Shown piece by piece: positions 36,039 through 44,948 of a stretch of 64,000 nt of DNA (its first letter is position 1; every line of letters begins with the position of its first letter). Source of the DNA: JAWPMT01 sp965229785. GTDB taxonomy: Bacteria > Bacteroidota > Bacteroidia > Cytophagales > Cyclobacteriaceae. The notes beneath the pieces were generated by a model. That model ran no database searches and had not been told where the DNA came from. It saw only the letters and a program-made list of their open reading frames with translations. The stretch is from positions 5,332,001 to 5,396,000 of the forward strand of contig CBDDJS010000001.1 of assembly GCA_965229785.1 (NCBI GenBank), read 5' to 3'. The position numbers were made by a program, and so were the translations under genes.

Positions 36039-37184
36039 ATGAAAAAATCGCACATTGTTATTGGCTGTATAGGCCTCGTTATTGCTATTCTGGCCTGGGC
36101 AGCCAGGCCTAAACCGATTTCACTTCCGTCAAATCCTTCTCCCCAAAATGTCTATGAAAAAGCACTAATGGATCTCGATCTGACGTCCAGAATGCAACGG
36201 AACGGAGTACCGGGAGTAAGCATGGCTGTCATCAAAAACGGTCAACTGGAATGGGCGAAAGGATACGGTCTTCTTCAGATAGGTCAGTCAACTCCAGTGA
36301 ATACGGAAACTTTATTTTCTGTAGGGTCCGTGAGTAAAGTAGGCACCGCGATCATTACCCTGAAAATGCAGGAAGCTGGCCAATTGGATATTGATGCTGA
36401 TGTAAATCAGTACCTGACTTCCTGGAAGGTACCTGAGAATCAGTACACAACGCAAGCCTCAGTTACGCTCCGGCGGATCATGTCACATACAGCAGGCCTC
36501 ACAGTCCATGGATTTGCTGATTTTGATCCAGATGAAAAATTACCCACCACAGTCCAAATATTAGAAGGGACATGGCCTGCCAAGAGTAGCCGGGTTTACG
36601 TGAATATCCCCATTGGAAGCAGGTTCCGATATTCAGGAGGGGGTACTACGGTGGAACAATTGGTCATTGAGGACGTGACAGATGAAGTTTTTTATGAAGC
36701 AGCGGACCGAATTCTTTTCCAGCCCCTGGACATGCAAAGGAGTAGCTATCAGAATGCTTTACCGGAAAGTATGGGCAACATTGCCAAAGCACACAACAGG
36801 AACGGACAGCCAGTCGCACTACCCAGAGGCTATCAAAGTATGCCTGAGACAGCCGCCTCCGGCTTGTGGACAACTCCCTCGGATTTTGCCCGACTCATGA
36901 TCATGCTGATGGAAGCATATGAAGGAGAGCATGCCTATTTAAGTCAGAAAACGGTATCAGACATGATGACCCCAGTAACTCCGAGCGAATACGGATTGGG
37001 TCCCAGAATCGAGAACAGCGGGGATGATGTTATATTTTCTCACGGTGGATCAAACGATTGTTACAAGGCACATTTTGCTGGTTCTGTTGTAAAACAGAAT
37101 GGCTTCATCATTTTCACCAATGGCACCAATGGGCATCAACTGATCCGTGACTTACGCCCACTTTTTGAAGAGATGCTATTTTAG
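36039..37184 (+). CDS. Exported serine hydrolase, class C beta-lactamase fold
   Basis: 381 residues. N-terminal hydrophobic segment (about 6-25, anchor or signal). The catalytic motifs of the class C/AmpH family are present: SVSK (SxxK) in FSVGSVSKVGTA, Tyr in RYSGGGTT (YxG) and HGGSN (KTG-equivalent). Residues between fit D-aminopeptidase, esterase and penicillin-binding relatives; substrate not predictable. Only 17 bp after the permease of module C, so it probably belongs to that operon. Its stop codon overlaps the stop of the convergent GNAT gene (TTAG). Confidence 0.85.
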   Translation: MKKSHIVIGCIGLVIAILAWAARPKPISLPSNPSPQNVYEKALMDLDLTSRMQRNGVPGVSMAVIKNGQLEWAKGYGLLQIGQSTPVNTETLFSVGSVSKVGTAIITLKMQEAGQLDIDADVNQYLTSWKVPENQYTTQASVTLRRIMSHTAGLTVHGFADFDPDEKLPTTVQILEGTWPAKSSRVYVNIPIGSRFRYSGGGTTVEQLVIEDVTDEVFYEAADRILFQPLDMQRSSYQNALPESMGNIAKAHNRNGQPVALPRGYQSMPETAASGLWTTPSDFARLMIMLMEAYEGEHAYLSQKTVSDMMTPVTPSEYGLGPRIENSGDDVIFSHGGSNDCYKAHFAGSVVKQNGFIIFTNGTNGHQLIRDLRPLFEEMLF

Positions 37185-38074
37185 GCATGAGACAAAACAG
37201 GGAACATCCAGTGCTTGTTTTTGAAAAAAGCAGTCTGATCCTTCAACATGAATAATGTGTCTGGTCCATTGATAAGGTTTTTTTCAAATCCTGCCGTATC
37301 CATTGGTGTAAAACCCAAAACCACTTGCCGAATCTGCTTCACCAACAATCTTTGAATCAGCTCATCCAGGTCAATGGGTGCTTTAGCAAAAACATCATGT
37401 AGCAACAACCTATCACCTTCGTAATCCGCTACGACGATGGCGTCGCATTCCTTCACGAAATAAAAGCTGTCTTGCATGAAGGAAAACCCATAAAACAGAA
37501 TCATTGCGGTATGATCTCTTACAGAGATTTTCGAAATCGGAGAGGACTGATCAACGGTTTCAATCAATAAGGCTACATCATCTTTATTTTCGAAATTCAG
37601 TTTTCTGAGCGAATGGGTACTCGTAGATATGATGGGTTTTGAATACTGATATTCCGGCAAACGCTCGAAACCAAACCTGGGATAGAAATCAAGGACCGTG
37701 TCGTTTGCAAAGAGGTAGATGAAATCAGCCTGATCTCTCCATTCAGCTAGCACATGCTGGAGCAAAAATTTATTGAGTCCTCGTTGACGATATCGTGCAT
37801 CGGTCATGACCGTCCCGATTTGAATACCCAATCGGATCTTCTGATCAACCACAAAGCGTAACTTATTAATGGAAACATTGGATATCACCTGACCTTCATG
37901 CAGCAAGGCATAAGGTACATAATAATCACTCCAATAGCCCCGCTGGTACCAATCTTCTAAACTGAAACCAAAGTGTGTTTCAGTCATGGCATTGAAACTT
38001 TGCCTTATACCTTCATCATGCTTGAAATCTTTGACAAACTGATAGGTGCTGCCACTAATAGGTATTCTGTTCAC
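37181..38074 (-). CDS. GNAT-family N-acetyltransferase
   Basis: 297 residues. The N-terminal GNAT domain (about 10-150) has the acetyl-CoA pyrophosphate-binding loop RYRQRGLNKFLLQHVL and preceding strand IGTVMTDARY; a second beta-rich domain with SCP2-like character follows, as in Eis-type GNAT proteins. The start is GTG at 38074 (MNRIPIS...). It transfers an acetyl group to an unknown amine. Converges with the serine hydrolase and its stop shares bases with that stop. Confidence 0.85.
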   Translation of the reverse strand: MNRIPISGSTYQFVKDFKHDEGIRQSFNAMTETHFGFSLEDWYQRGYWSDYYVPYALLHEGQVISNVSINKLRFVVDQKIRLGIQIGTVMTDARYRQRGLNKFLLQHVLAEWRDQADFIYLFANDTVLDFYPRFGFERLPEYQYSKPIISTSTHSLRKLNFENKDDVALLIETVDQSSPISKISVRDHTAMILFYGFSFMQDSFYFVKECDAIVVADYEGDRLLLHDVFAKAPIDLDELIQRLLVKQIRQVVLGFTPMDTAGFEKNLINGPDTLFMLKDQTAFFKNKHWMFPVLSHA

Positions 38075-38085
38075 AACGTAAAAAT

Positions 38086-38140
38086 GCTCCCTTTGGTAGG
38101 ATAAAACGAGTTAGTCTAATTCCCTATTCCCTAAGGGAGC
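38086..38140 (-). promoter_or_regulatory. Inverted repeat upstream of the GNAT gene
   Basis: GCTCCCTT (38086-38093) and AAGGGAGC (38133-38140) form an 8-bp inverted repeat, and the distal arm overlaps the palindrome TCCCT-A-AGGGA (38128-38138). The element starts 12 bp upstream of the GTG at 38074, so it may be an operator or a leader hairpin. Confidence 0.35.
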
Positions 38141-38197
38141 TAAATTAAAAACAGTCAATGGTGTAAGTTTTACAATCCCCTGATATAAGTAGTATGG

Positions 38198-38449
38198 TCA
38201 CTCATTATTAACCCCTAGCGATTGACGAACCTTTTTCAAGATTTGGTTCAGTTGATCATATTGTCGAGGGGTGATTAAAGCTGAGTTTCTTATCATCACT
38301 AATTCAGCTTCGCGAAGAAATTCGAACCACCCATCCGTCAGCCCATTCAAATAACTACGAGATTCTTGAAGTTCACGGGCAACATGCACCTCCCCGGAAT
38401 TACGAAGCTCATCAACAACACTCTCCCAGGAATTCCAGAAATCATCCAT
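38198..38449 (-). CDS. Small helical hypothetical protein
   Basis: 83 residues, no signal peptide, no membrane segment. The sequence is predicted helical by eye (long runs of Glu, Leu, Gln and Arg; WFEFLREAELVMIRNSALITPRQYDQLNQILKKVRQSL) and resembles the 23S rRNA intervening-sequence/four-helix-bundle proteins, but the match is weak. Starts at ATG 38449. Lies alone between a GNAT gene and the DPP-IV-like peptidase, with 46 bp to the latter. Confidence 0.55.
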   Translation of the reverse strand: MDDFWNSWESVVDELRNSGEVHVARELQESRSYLNGLTDGWFEFLREAELVMIRNSALITPRQYDQLNQILKKVRQSLGVNNE

Positions 38450-38495
38450 TTCATAATGAATTCTCGCGATCTAGCTTGTGTTTATTGAAATCTAC

Positions 38496-40727
38496 TTAAT
38501 CAACTGGCAAATTCTCCTGAAAGAAGTTGTAGATCATCGTGTACAAATGCTTTCGCGTATTCTTCCCTTCGAATATACCATGCGTACGGTTTGGATATGC
38601 CATCATTTGGAACTGCTTGTTGTGTTTGATCAACTCATTGACCAGCATTTCGGTATTCTGATAGTGCACATTATCATCTCCCGTACCATGCACCAACAGC
38701 AACTTGCCTTGCAGATTCTTGGCATGAGTGACCGGAGAACCGATGACAAAGTCCTCTTTGTTTTCCTGAGGCAGACCCATGTATCGCTCTTGATAAATGT
38801 TATCATAAGTCAATTGATTCGCAACCGGAGCCACTGAGACTCCCATTTTGAATAATTCCGGATACTTGAAAAGCAAGTTCAGGGTGGAAGATCCACCACC
38901 ACTCCATCCCCAAACACCTACACGATCTTCATCGATATAAGGGAACTTCACAATTTCCCTGGCAGCCAATCCCATGTCATCAATGTTGACCCGACCAATA
39001 TTCCGATAAATGGCTTTTCTCCAATCAGATCCTTTCAGACAGGGAGTTCCCCGAGGGTCAATAGAAATCACCACATAACCTTGTTGGGCCAACATGATGT
39101 TCCAAAGCCCGACGTAGGAATCGGTGGCCATTTGACCTGCCGGCTCTCCGTACACGTTGAAGATGACTGGGTATTTTGCAGAGGCGTCGAAGTTGACTGG
39201 CTTGATCAAGCGACCATCAACGGTGACTCCCTGTTCTGTTTCAACCTGAAAAAATTCAACCACAGGCAGATCCAGTCCAGCCAATTGATCCTGATAAGCA
39301 TCATTATCAACAAGGGTACGAATGGTTTTGTGATCAGGTAATGAGATCAAGCGAACATTGGTCGTTCGCAATGCGCTGGTATTTGTATGGAAAGCGTATT
39401 TTCCATTTGGAGAAATGTTGTAAGTATTGACACCATTAAAATCAGTCGGAGTAACGCGTTTGTCTTTTTTCTTGCCTGCCAAATCAACGGCATACAGGTA
39501 TCGTTGCGCATTGTTATCAGGGGAAGCATGGTAATACACTTGCTTCTTGGTCTGTCCTGCAATGGCGGCTACATCGTAGGTACCCGGAGAAACCAATGTC
39601 TTATCACCGGAAGTAAGGTTGATTTTATAAGCGTTTCTCCAATCATCTTCAACCATACGGAGCACCGATTTTCCACCATCAACCACGGTCAGGTCATTAT
39701 CTTCCCTGCGGGTTTTTGCCCGGTCCGGATAGCGTATGTCTACCCAACTTTCTTCTCTTTCCTCATACAACAGCTTTGTAGCTTTCGTAGCAGGGTTATG
39801 CACCCAGACTTTCAGGTGATTTTGCTTACGATTGAGTTGTTGAATTAGCAATTGACCATCATTCAACCACTGAATCGCCGGGATATAGTTTTGAATGGTA
39901 CTACCCTCCAACTTAACCCATTCGGTAGTTCCGGATTTCGTATCAACGAGGCCGATTCTCGCGGAAGAAGGGTCTTCCCCTACTTTAGGATATTGTACCG
40001 GCACGATTTGCGAATAAACATCGTCCGTATTATTGATCATGTTGAACACACCGATGTTTGAGGCATCAATTTGCCAGTAAGCGATCTTAGAAGCGTCAGG
40101 GCTCCATCGAAAGCCATCTCTGTTACCAAACTCTTCTTCATACACCCAGTCGAATGTACCATTGATCACTTCTACACTTCCATCCTTAGTCAACTGAGTT
40201 ACTTCTCCTGAGGTAAAATCTTCCTTGTATATATTGAATTCCATTACATAAGCCACAAAGCTGTTGTCGTCGGAAAACTTGGCGAACATGAGCGAGGAAC
40301 CCGGAAAATCTTTCCCGATCTGCGAAAGTTTGTTCATAGAAAGGTCGTACACCCAATAGTCCCCTTTGGTGTTAGACCTCCACACTCTTTTTGAGTTGGT
40401 GAAGATCAGGACCTTGGTCTCATCATTCGACATAGAAAAAGACTCAATGTTCAATGGCTCACTTTCGCCTGCAGGTGTCAACTGAGTGCTGGAAAGAAAC
40501 GTAGATCGCTCGGCATCGGAAGAACGGTAACGGATCATCTGGTTTTGCCCCTGATCGTTTCTTTCAATGATGATGAACGCATTGCCATCTTCAATCCAGG
40601 TCGCCGGTGGCTGACGATCTTCACGAAATTCGCCGGAATACAAACGCTCCAAGGACAATTGACGGTCCTGGGCTTGTAAAGCAATAAACGATAATAAAAC
40701 CAGAATGTGAGAAGCAATACGTTTCAT
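38496..40727 (-). CDS. Dipeptidyl-peptidase IV-like S9 peptidase
   Basis: 743 residues from the ATG at 40727, with a signal peptide (MKRIASHILVLLSFIALQAQ). The N-terminal eight-bladed propeller (DPPIV_N; about 50-500) contains the Glu pair region FDWVYEEEFGNRDGFRWSPD that binds the substrate N-terminus, indicating removal of dipeptides. The catalytic triad is Ser609 in GWSGGGSS, Asp in GDDNVHYQN and His in RTHGIF. The protein is periplasmic. It is preceded by the clearest Bacteroidota-type promoter in the window (40791-40821). Confidence 0.93.
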   Translation of the reverse strand: MKRIASHILVLLSFIALQAQDRQLSLERLYSGEFREDRQPPATWIEDGNAFIIIERNDQGQNQMIRYRSSDAERSTFLSSTQLTPAGESEPLNIESFSMSNDETKVLIFTNSKRVWRSNTKGDYWVYDLSMNKLSQIGKDFPGSSLMFAKFSDDNSFVAYVMEFNIYKEDFTSGEVTQLTKDGSVEVINGTFDWVYEEEFGNRDGFRWSPDASKIAYWQIDASNIGVFNMINNTDDVYSQIVPVQYPKVGEDPSSARIGLVDTKSGTTEWVKLEGSTIQNYIPAIQWLNDGQLLIQQLNRKQNHLKVWVHNPATKATKLLYEEREESWVDIRYPDRAKTRREDNDLTVVDGGKSVLRMVEDDWRNAYKINLTSGDKTLVSPGTYDVAAIAGQTKKQVYYHASPDNNAQRYLYAVDLAGKKKDKRVTPTDFNGVNTYNISPNGKYAFHTNTSALRTTNVRLISLPDHKTIRTLVDNDAYQDQLAGLDLPVVEFFQVETEQGVTVDGRLIKPVNFDASAKYPVIFNVYGEPAGQMATDSYVGLWNIMLAQQGYVVISIDPRGTPCLKGSDWRKAIYRNIGRVNIDDMGLAAREIVKFPYIDEDRVGVWGWSGGGSSTLNLLFKYPELFKMGVSVAPVANQLTYDNIYQERYMGLPQENKEDFVIGSPVTHAKNLQGKLLLVHGTGDDNVHYQNTEMLVNELIKHNKQFQMMAYPNRTHGIFEGKNTRKHLYTMIYNFFQENLPVD

Positions 40728-40790
40728 TTGATCAACAGGAATGATTTGGGTAAATGTCCGGCTAAACTCAACAGGTTTAACCAGTTCACC

Positions 40791-40821
40791 CAAAAGTATC
40801 TGATCAAGCTAGCCTATGCAA
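40791..40821 (-). promoter_or_regulatory. Bacteroidota-type promoter of the DPP-IV-like gene
   Basis: On the minus strand, TTG (40821-40819), 20 bases, then TACTTTTG (40798-40791), matching the -33 TTG and -7 TAnnTTTG elements of the Bacteroidota sigma-ABfr consensus. The predicted transcription start lies about 60 nt before the ATG at 40727. Confidence 0.55.
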
Positions 40822-40858
40822 GTATCAATGGCTGAACGGCGATGCATCAGTTTTAGCT

Positions 40859-41278
40859 TTAGGCATAACTATTTCGCTCTTCGGCCTTATCGCTTAAATA
40901 TTGCACAAATTCATACTCATTGCCTTCCGTGTCGGCAAAGTAATCCCTGATCCGGTATTTTTCTTCTTGTTTCGGATAGCTTCTTTCGTACCCGGCGGCT
41001 AAAAGATTTTTTGCTATTTCTTTTACCTCTTCAACCACAAAACCAATGTGATTGATCCCAGCGCTATCATAGTTCTTCCCTGGATTTGGCGTTTGATCTA
41101 TTGCTACATTCAGCGCAATATAAGTTCTATCATCTCCTAAATGGACCCAGGTTCTCATTTCATTTCCTCCTCCACGGACTTTAAAATGGGGAAAAGCGGT
41201 TTGAAAAAATTTGATCGCTGCTTCGAGGTTATGGACAGTGATATTGGCGTGTTCAAGATAAATGCTTTGTGTACTCAT
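40859..41278 (-). CDS. VOC (glyoxalase-fold) protein
   Basis: 139 residues from the ATG at 41278. One VOC module in two halves: LEHANITVHNLEAAIKFFQTAFPHF with His and the second half INHIGFVVEEVKEIAKNLLAAG and YFADTEGNEYEFVQYL. Metal-binding His and Glu residues are at the expected places (H10, H79, E121 region). It has no signal peptide. Likely acts on a small molecule or aldehyde; substrate unknown. The LuxR/GAF regulator lies upstream on the same strand, separated by a lux-box-like palindrome. Confidence 0.85.
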   Translation of the reverse strand: MSTQSIYLEHANITVHNLEAAIKFFQTAFPHFKVRGGGNEMRTWVHLGDDRTYIALNVAIDQTPNPGKNYDSAGINHIGFVVEEVKEIAKNLLAAGYERSYPKQEEKYRIRDYFADTEGNEYEFVQYLSDKAEERNSYA

Positions 41279-41351
41279 AATTTTCGTTTTTGTTGAGTAC
41301 AAAGTTCATGAAGGAAACAAAGGCGTAGAACGGACAAAAGTCCAAAAAGCA

Positions 41352-41371
41352 ACCTGTACTTTGGTACAGTT
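41352..41371. promoter_or_regulatory. Lux-box-like palindrome upstream of the VOC gene
   Basis: CTGTAC-TTTG-GTACAG (41354-41369) inside ACCTG...CAGTT, a near-match to the classical 20-bp lux box (ACCTGTA...TACAGGT). It lies directly after the stop codon of a LuxR-type HTH gene and 74 bp before the VOC start. It could instead be a weak terminator hairpin, because TTTTT follows on the minus strand. Confidence 0.4.
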
Positions 41372-42294
41372 TACTGCTTTAAAAGGCCCCTTTTTAAGCA
41401 AATGTCAACCGCTTCGGTGCGAGTACTGGCATGTAATTTTGAGAAAATGGAGCTCACGTGAAATTTTACAGTACGCTCTGCAATGAAGAGCTGATCTCCA
41501 ATTTGCGCATTTGTTCGACCCTGTCTGATCAAATGGATCACTTCGAGCTCTCTTTTTGTGAGTGGAAGTTCAGGATAATGAAAACCCTCTTTTTGCAGTG
41601 ATTGGTCATGTGTCTCCACTTCCTGCGTAAGGACAGTTAGCTGTTGTTGAAGGGATTTTATTTTAGACAGGATTTGTTCCATTCCTACATTTCCAGATTC
41701 CAGAAAGGCGGTAATGTCTTCAAGTTCTTGTCGAATAATACGATGAACAATTTGAAAGGTCGCATCAGAAGAATCCTTCCCTCCAAAATAGGACTGCTGC
41801 AAGCGCGTACGCTCGATGGCGGACCCAATCAATTCACCAATCGCATTAAGGACAGTCAATTCCTTATTATCCAGCTGTCTGGATTCCTCACTCAGCAGGT
41901 TAAGTAAACCCACTTTTTGGGGCCCGATCATTATGGGTACCGTGGCATGAAATTTTAATCCCTTTGTATCTGTATTCAGATCTACCAATCGGGAACATTT
42001 GATCTCGCTGATATTGATGGCTTCTTCCATCTCATCGGAAAGGTATTGTTTGATGCACCAACACCAACCTGATAATCGCTCCGGATGGTTACTCAATGCA
42101 GGAGGCAATTGATGCGAAGCAGCCAAATAAACGGATTTTTGATTGGGTTCTGTCAACCAGATCCAGCCCGTTTCCACTTCAAAAACCTCTACGGCTTTTT
42201 CCAGTGCACTGCGCAAGGCTGCCGGAAGGGAATATTCCTTATTGAGGATCCTCGCAATTTCGTAGAGATGGGTCAGGTGGCTGTTTTCAATCAT
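41371..42294 (-). CDS. LuxR/NarL-type regulator with GAF domain
   Basis: 307 residues. A GAF domain occupies about 15-165 (LHEIARILNKEYSLP... GLLNLLSEESRQLDNKELTVLNAIGELIGSAIERTRL), followed by a coiled linker and a LuxR HTH at about 235-300: LTKRELEVIHLIRQGRTNAQIGDQLFIAERTVKFHVSSIFSKLH. The GAF domain contains several Cys and Trp that could hold a ligand or an Fe-S or redox group, but no motif is decisive. It is not linked to a response-regulator receiver. Probably activates the VOC gene downstream through the adjacent palindrome (inference). Confidence 0.88.
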   Translation of the reverse strand: MIENSHLTHLYEIARILNKEYSLPAALRSALEKAVEVFEVETGWIWLTEPNQKSVYLAASHQLPPALSNHPERLSGWCWCIKQYLSDEMEEAINISEIKCSRLVDLNTDTKGLKFHATVPIMIGPQKVGLLNLLSEESRQLDNKELTVLNAIGELIGSAIERTRLQQSYFGGKDSSDATFQIVHRIIRQELEDITAFLESGNVGMEQILSKIKSLQQQLTVLTQEVETHDQSLQKEGFHYPELPLTKRELEVIHLIRQGRTNAQIGDQLFIAERTVKFHVSSIFSKLHASTRTEAVDICLKRGLLKQ

Positions 42295-42380
42295 ATCTTG
42301 AAGTCATGCTAAAGATATGTCGAAATACGTTTTCTAAGGAAAAGTGAAGTTTTCTACTTCACTTTTCAACCCTTGCTCCA

Positions 42381-43406
42381 TCAATTCCGCTCAATAAAAT
42401 CCTTGATCGCCGCTACGTATTCCTGAGGTTCGTTGCTCATGGGAGAATGCGCGGACTGGTCAAAAATGATTAACTCTGAATTAGGAATCAGATTATCGGC
42501 AGAGACACCTAAAGCTGGAGGTACCACAAAATCATATCGGCCCCAAAGCAATAGAGTTGGTACCTGGATTTCGGTTAATCGATCTGTTAAAGAGGTCTTT
42601 TCACTTTCTTCATTATAAACCACTCCTGAAAGTAAATTGCCAAACCAGGTTCCAACGGTCAACACAGGTATATTGAACAAACCATGACTGAAATTCAACT
42701 CACCATCCTCTTCACCTAACTGATCCAATAGTTCCTCGCTACTGTGTGCGAGTTCATTCAATCTTCCGCTTTCATCGAAAGTAATGTTGGTAGTGTCCAG
42801 ACTTAGGGCATAATCCACCCGCTCCTGCCATTCATCTACATTTCTTCCTGCAGCGATTTCGGCATTACCTATCTCAATGAACATCTTGACTAATTCCACA
42901 TTCAACAAGGGTATGTCATGAGCTCCAGCCACTTCAATCCAGCCAGCTACCTCATCCTGAAGGTCAGTGTTGAGCAAGGCATGTGTACCGGTCAGTCCAC
43001 CCCAGCTGTGTCCCAGTAAAAAGACATTAATGTCTGCCCCATACTTTTGCTTCAGTAACCGGGTCAAGGCATAGATATCGTCGGAATTGGTTTGCAAAGT
43101 CACATCACCTTTATCGTAATTCCCACGAGATGCACCATGTCCCCGCTGATCCAGGTAGACCACTGCATAGTCCTGTTCGAGCATATCGGCTGCTTCACCA
43201 TAATTGTAGACATAGGATCCGCCACCAGGACCTCCATGGAGCAAAAGGATAAAATTGTTGCCAGCGAGGTTTCCGTTTACCTCAACGGCCAGATCTGCAT
43301 TATTATGTCGGAAGTAAAACCGGTTGTATTGATCCGTCTCCGGGTCTGAGCAGCTAAAAAGCGCTAATGCAAGTAAGAAAAATACTGAATATCTGATCAT
43401 AATCAT
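42381..43406 (-). CDS. Alpha/beta-hydrolase lipoprotein
   Basis: 341 residues. A lipoprotein signal ends in FSCSD (LFSC lipobox, Cys19 from ATG 43406). The hydrolase domain has the oxyanion motif LLHGGPGGGS, DQRGHGAS, nucleophile Ser in GHSWGG, acid Asp in GRYDFVVPP and His in QSAHSPM, the proline iminopeptidase (S33) pattern. The start ATG overlaps the stop of the upstream outer-membrane-type protein as ATGA, so the two are translationally coupled. Substrate unknown; the outer surface of the inner membrane or the outer membrane is the likely location. Confidence 0.88.
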   Translation of the reverse strand: MIMIRYSVFFLLALALFSCSDPETDQYNRFYFRHNNADLAVEVNGNLAGNNFILLLHGGPGGGSYVYNYGEAADMLEQDYAVVYLDQRGHGASRGNYDKGDVTLQTNSDDIYALTRLLKQKYGADINVFLLGHSWGGLTGTHALLNTDLQDEVAGWIEVAGAHDIPLLNVELVKMFIEIGNAEIAAGRNVDEWQERVDYALSLDTTNITFDESGRLNELAHSSEELLDQLGEEDGELNFSHGLFNIPVLTVGTWFGNLLSGVVYNEESEKTSLTDRLTEIQVPTLLLWGRYDFVVPPALGVSADNLIPNSELIIFDQSAHSPMSNEPQEYVAAIKDFIERN

Positions 43407-44044
43407 TTGCCTTTGAATAGTGATGAATGAACAATCACCCCTGCTTCTACCGTGGCGGTGATGTTGTAAGAATGATTGTGGGGTGCCCTGGCCAATAAGG
43501 AAGGTTTGATATACCAGGCAAGTGGTCGGCCCGAACTGATAAAAAGGTCCTTACCGAATTCAACTCCAAAAGAAAAGGTATACGCATTTCTTCCGGCTCC
43601 CCGAACCTTTCTGGGTTCTGTTTCTCCCAATTCATAGGTAGGTATGTTGTAGAAATACCTTGCCGCGCCTACCGTTAAAACCGGGCTGAAAAATTTTCCT
43701 TTTTCATTGGTGCGTCGATAGCCGATGCCTGCATTGACTGACAAATTGAATTCACTATTGGGTACATTGAACCCATTGACATTTCCTACCAGAAATACCT
43801 GCCTGAACCGTTCTTTCGAGGGTCGTTTCTCACGTTTCCGCTCTTTGGTTTTCAACCAGGATTTGAGGGTCTTCTCGGCTCCAATTTTTACTCCGGGATG
43901 GATCAGGCTTTCGCCATAATAGGCACCTTTCCATCGCCAGGTGGGGATCTCTTCAAATTCGTTGGCTTTTTGCCCATTGGCGACTGTTGCGATCAATAAT
44001 CCCACCAGGCCTAATGCAAGTTTTAAATTAAATGTTGTTCTCAT
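43403..44044 (-). CDS. Putative outer-membrane beta-barrel protein
   Basis: 213 residues with a signal peptide (MRTTFNLKLALGLVGLLIATVANGQ). The mature part alternates short amphipathic strands separated by Gly/Asn turns (FRQVFLVGNVNGFNV, FNLSVNAGIGYRRTNEKGKFFSPVLTVGAARYFYN, YTFSFGVEFGKDLFI), which fits a small beta-barrel. Residues 65-85 are very basic (KTKERKREKRPSKERFR), unusual for such a protein and perhaps a periplasmic loop. Nothing identifies a function. It overlaps the downstream hydrolase by 4 bp. Confidence 0.6.
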   Translation of the reverse strand: MRTTFNLKLALGLVGLLIATVANGQKANEFEEIPTWRWKGAYYGESLIHPGVKIGAEKTLKSWLKTKERKREKRPSKERFRQVFLVGNVNGFNVPNSEFNLSVNAGIGYRRTNEKGKFFSPVLTVGAARYFYNIPTYELGETEPRKVRGAGRNAYTFSFGVEFGKDLFISSGRPLAWYIKPSLLARAPHNHSYNITATVEAGVIVHSSLFKGK

Positions 44045-44226
44045 TTATTCGTCTTCCAGGTACGTTCGGCTATTAGTCAGGGAAATGCCGAAATACCCTA
44101 GCGGACTTTCGATGATTGTCGGAAAATGTGGGATAAGGGGAGTCGCGGTGTTTAAAAGCACGTGTTATACATACTACTTACAGCCTGAATAAATCAGGAT
44201 AGAAGGATCCCCTGGATACTATAGTT

Positions 44227-44249
44227 GGCGCGCGTTTTCAACGCGTGTC
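44227..44249. repeat. REP-like palindrome beside the RAYT gene
   Basis: Imperfect hairpin with the core GCGCGTT-TTC-AACGCGT (44230-44246) extended to 44227-44249 with two G-U pairs, just after the stop of the RAYT gene. It shares the core CGCGTTTTYAACGCG with the hairpin at 50134. Confidence 0.65.
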
Positions 44250-44250
44250 C

Positions 44251-44796
44251 TTAGTTTATCAATTCAACTTCCAACAACCCTTTTATACCAGCATAGTCTC
44301 TTGCGGAGCTATGAAGATATTGCTCAGGCTCTTCGACTATTTCCGACTCAACCGGATTTTGATGGATATAGGATAATTTCTGATCTACAAAATAATTCGA
44401 TTCCAATGAAATGGGATGGTTCCCATCTTGCCAGACTTTGTATTTCTGAATCCGATTCATATGCTTTCCTGCTTCTTGGAAAGCTTGGAATAACCAATTT
44501 TTACGGCTTTCATTTATTAATCCTAGTTCTTTGATAATCTTCTTTGCTGTGAACTTCTTGAAATCCCGCATAATATCTGATAAATGCTGATCACGACTAC
44601 TTACAATTATATGCAAGTGACTTGGCATTAAACACCAGGCGTGAATCACAAGACCCTTTGAGCTTTGACAAAATTGTAAGGAATCGACGATGATGCGCTT
44701 TAACTCTTTCCTTGTAAAAAGATCGATCCAATTCGTCACTGTACTGGTAACAAAGTAAATCCCATAATCATCATGAAATTTATACTTTTCTGACAT
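44251..44796 (-). CDS. REP-associated tyrosine transposase (RAYT)
   Basis: 181 residues, the usual size of TnpA-REP proteins. It has the IS200/IS605-type HUH motif in MPSHLHIIV (the two His bind the metal) and the catalytic Tyr in LSYIHQNPV, with flanking RAYT signatures (IHAWCLMPSHLHIIV, YIHQNPVESEIV). RAYTs act on short palindromic repeats rather than on themselves and are single-copy, vertically kept. Here a REP-like hairpin lies 2 bp after the stop codon, and a related pair occurs at 50134-50182. The reading frame is intact, so the protein may be active. Starts at ATG 44796. Confidence 0.9.
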   Translation of the reverse strand: MSEKYKFHDDYGIYFVTSTVTNWIDLFTRKELKRIIVDSLQFCQSSKGLVIHAWCLMPSHLHIIVSSRDQHLSDIMRDFKKFTAKKIIKELGLINESRKNWLFQAFQEAGKHMNRIQKYKVWQDGNHPISLESNYFVDQKLSYIHQNPVESEIVEEPEQYLHSSARDYAGIKGLLEVELIN

Positions 44797-44948
44797 GTTG
44801 CTTTGATTTGTTGTTTCACAGGTAAGATAATACTAACGTCGCAAACCAAAACAATCTAGAATTATGTCAATTCATGTATTGTGTACGTGTTACTAACGCC
44901 CACCACAACTAGCGAACAAGACGCTACTGGCTATACCAATTAAGATGG

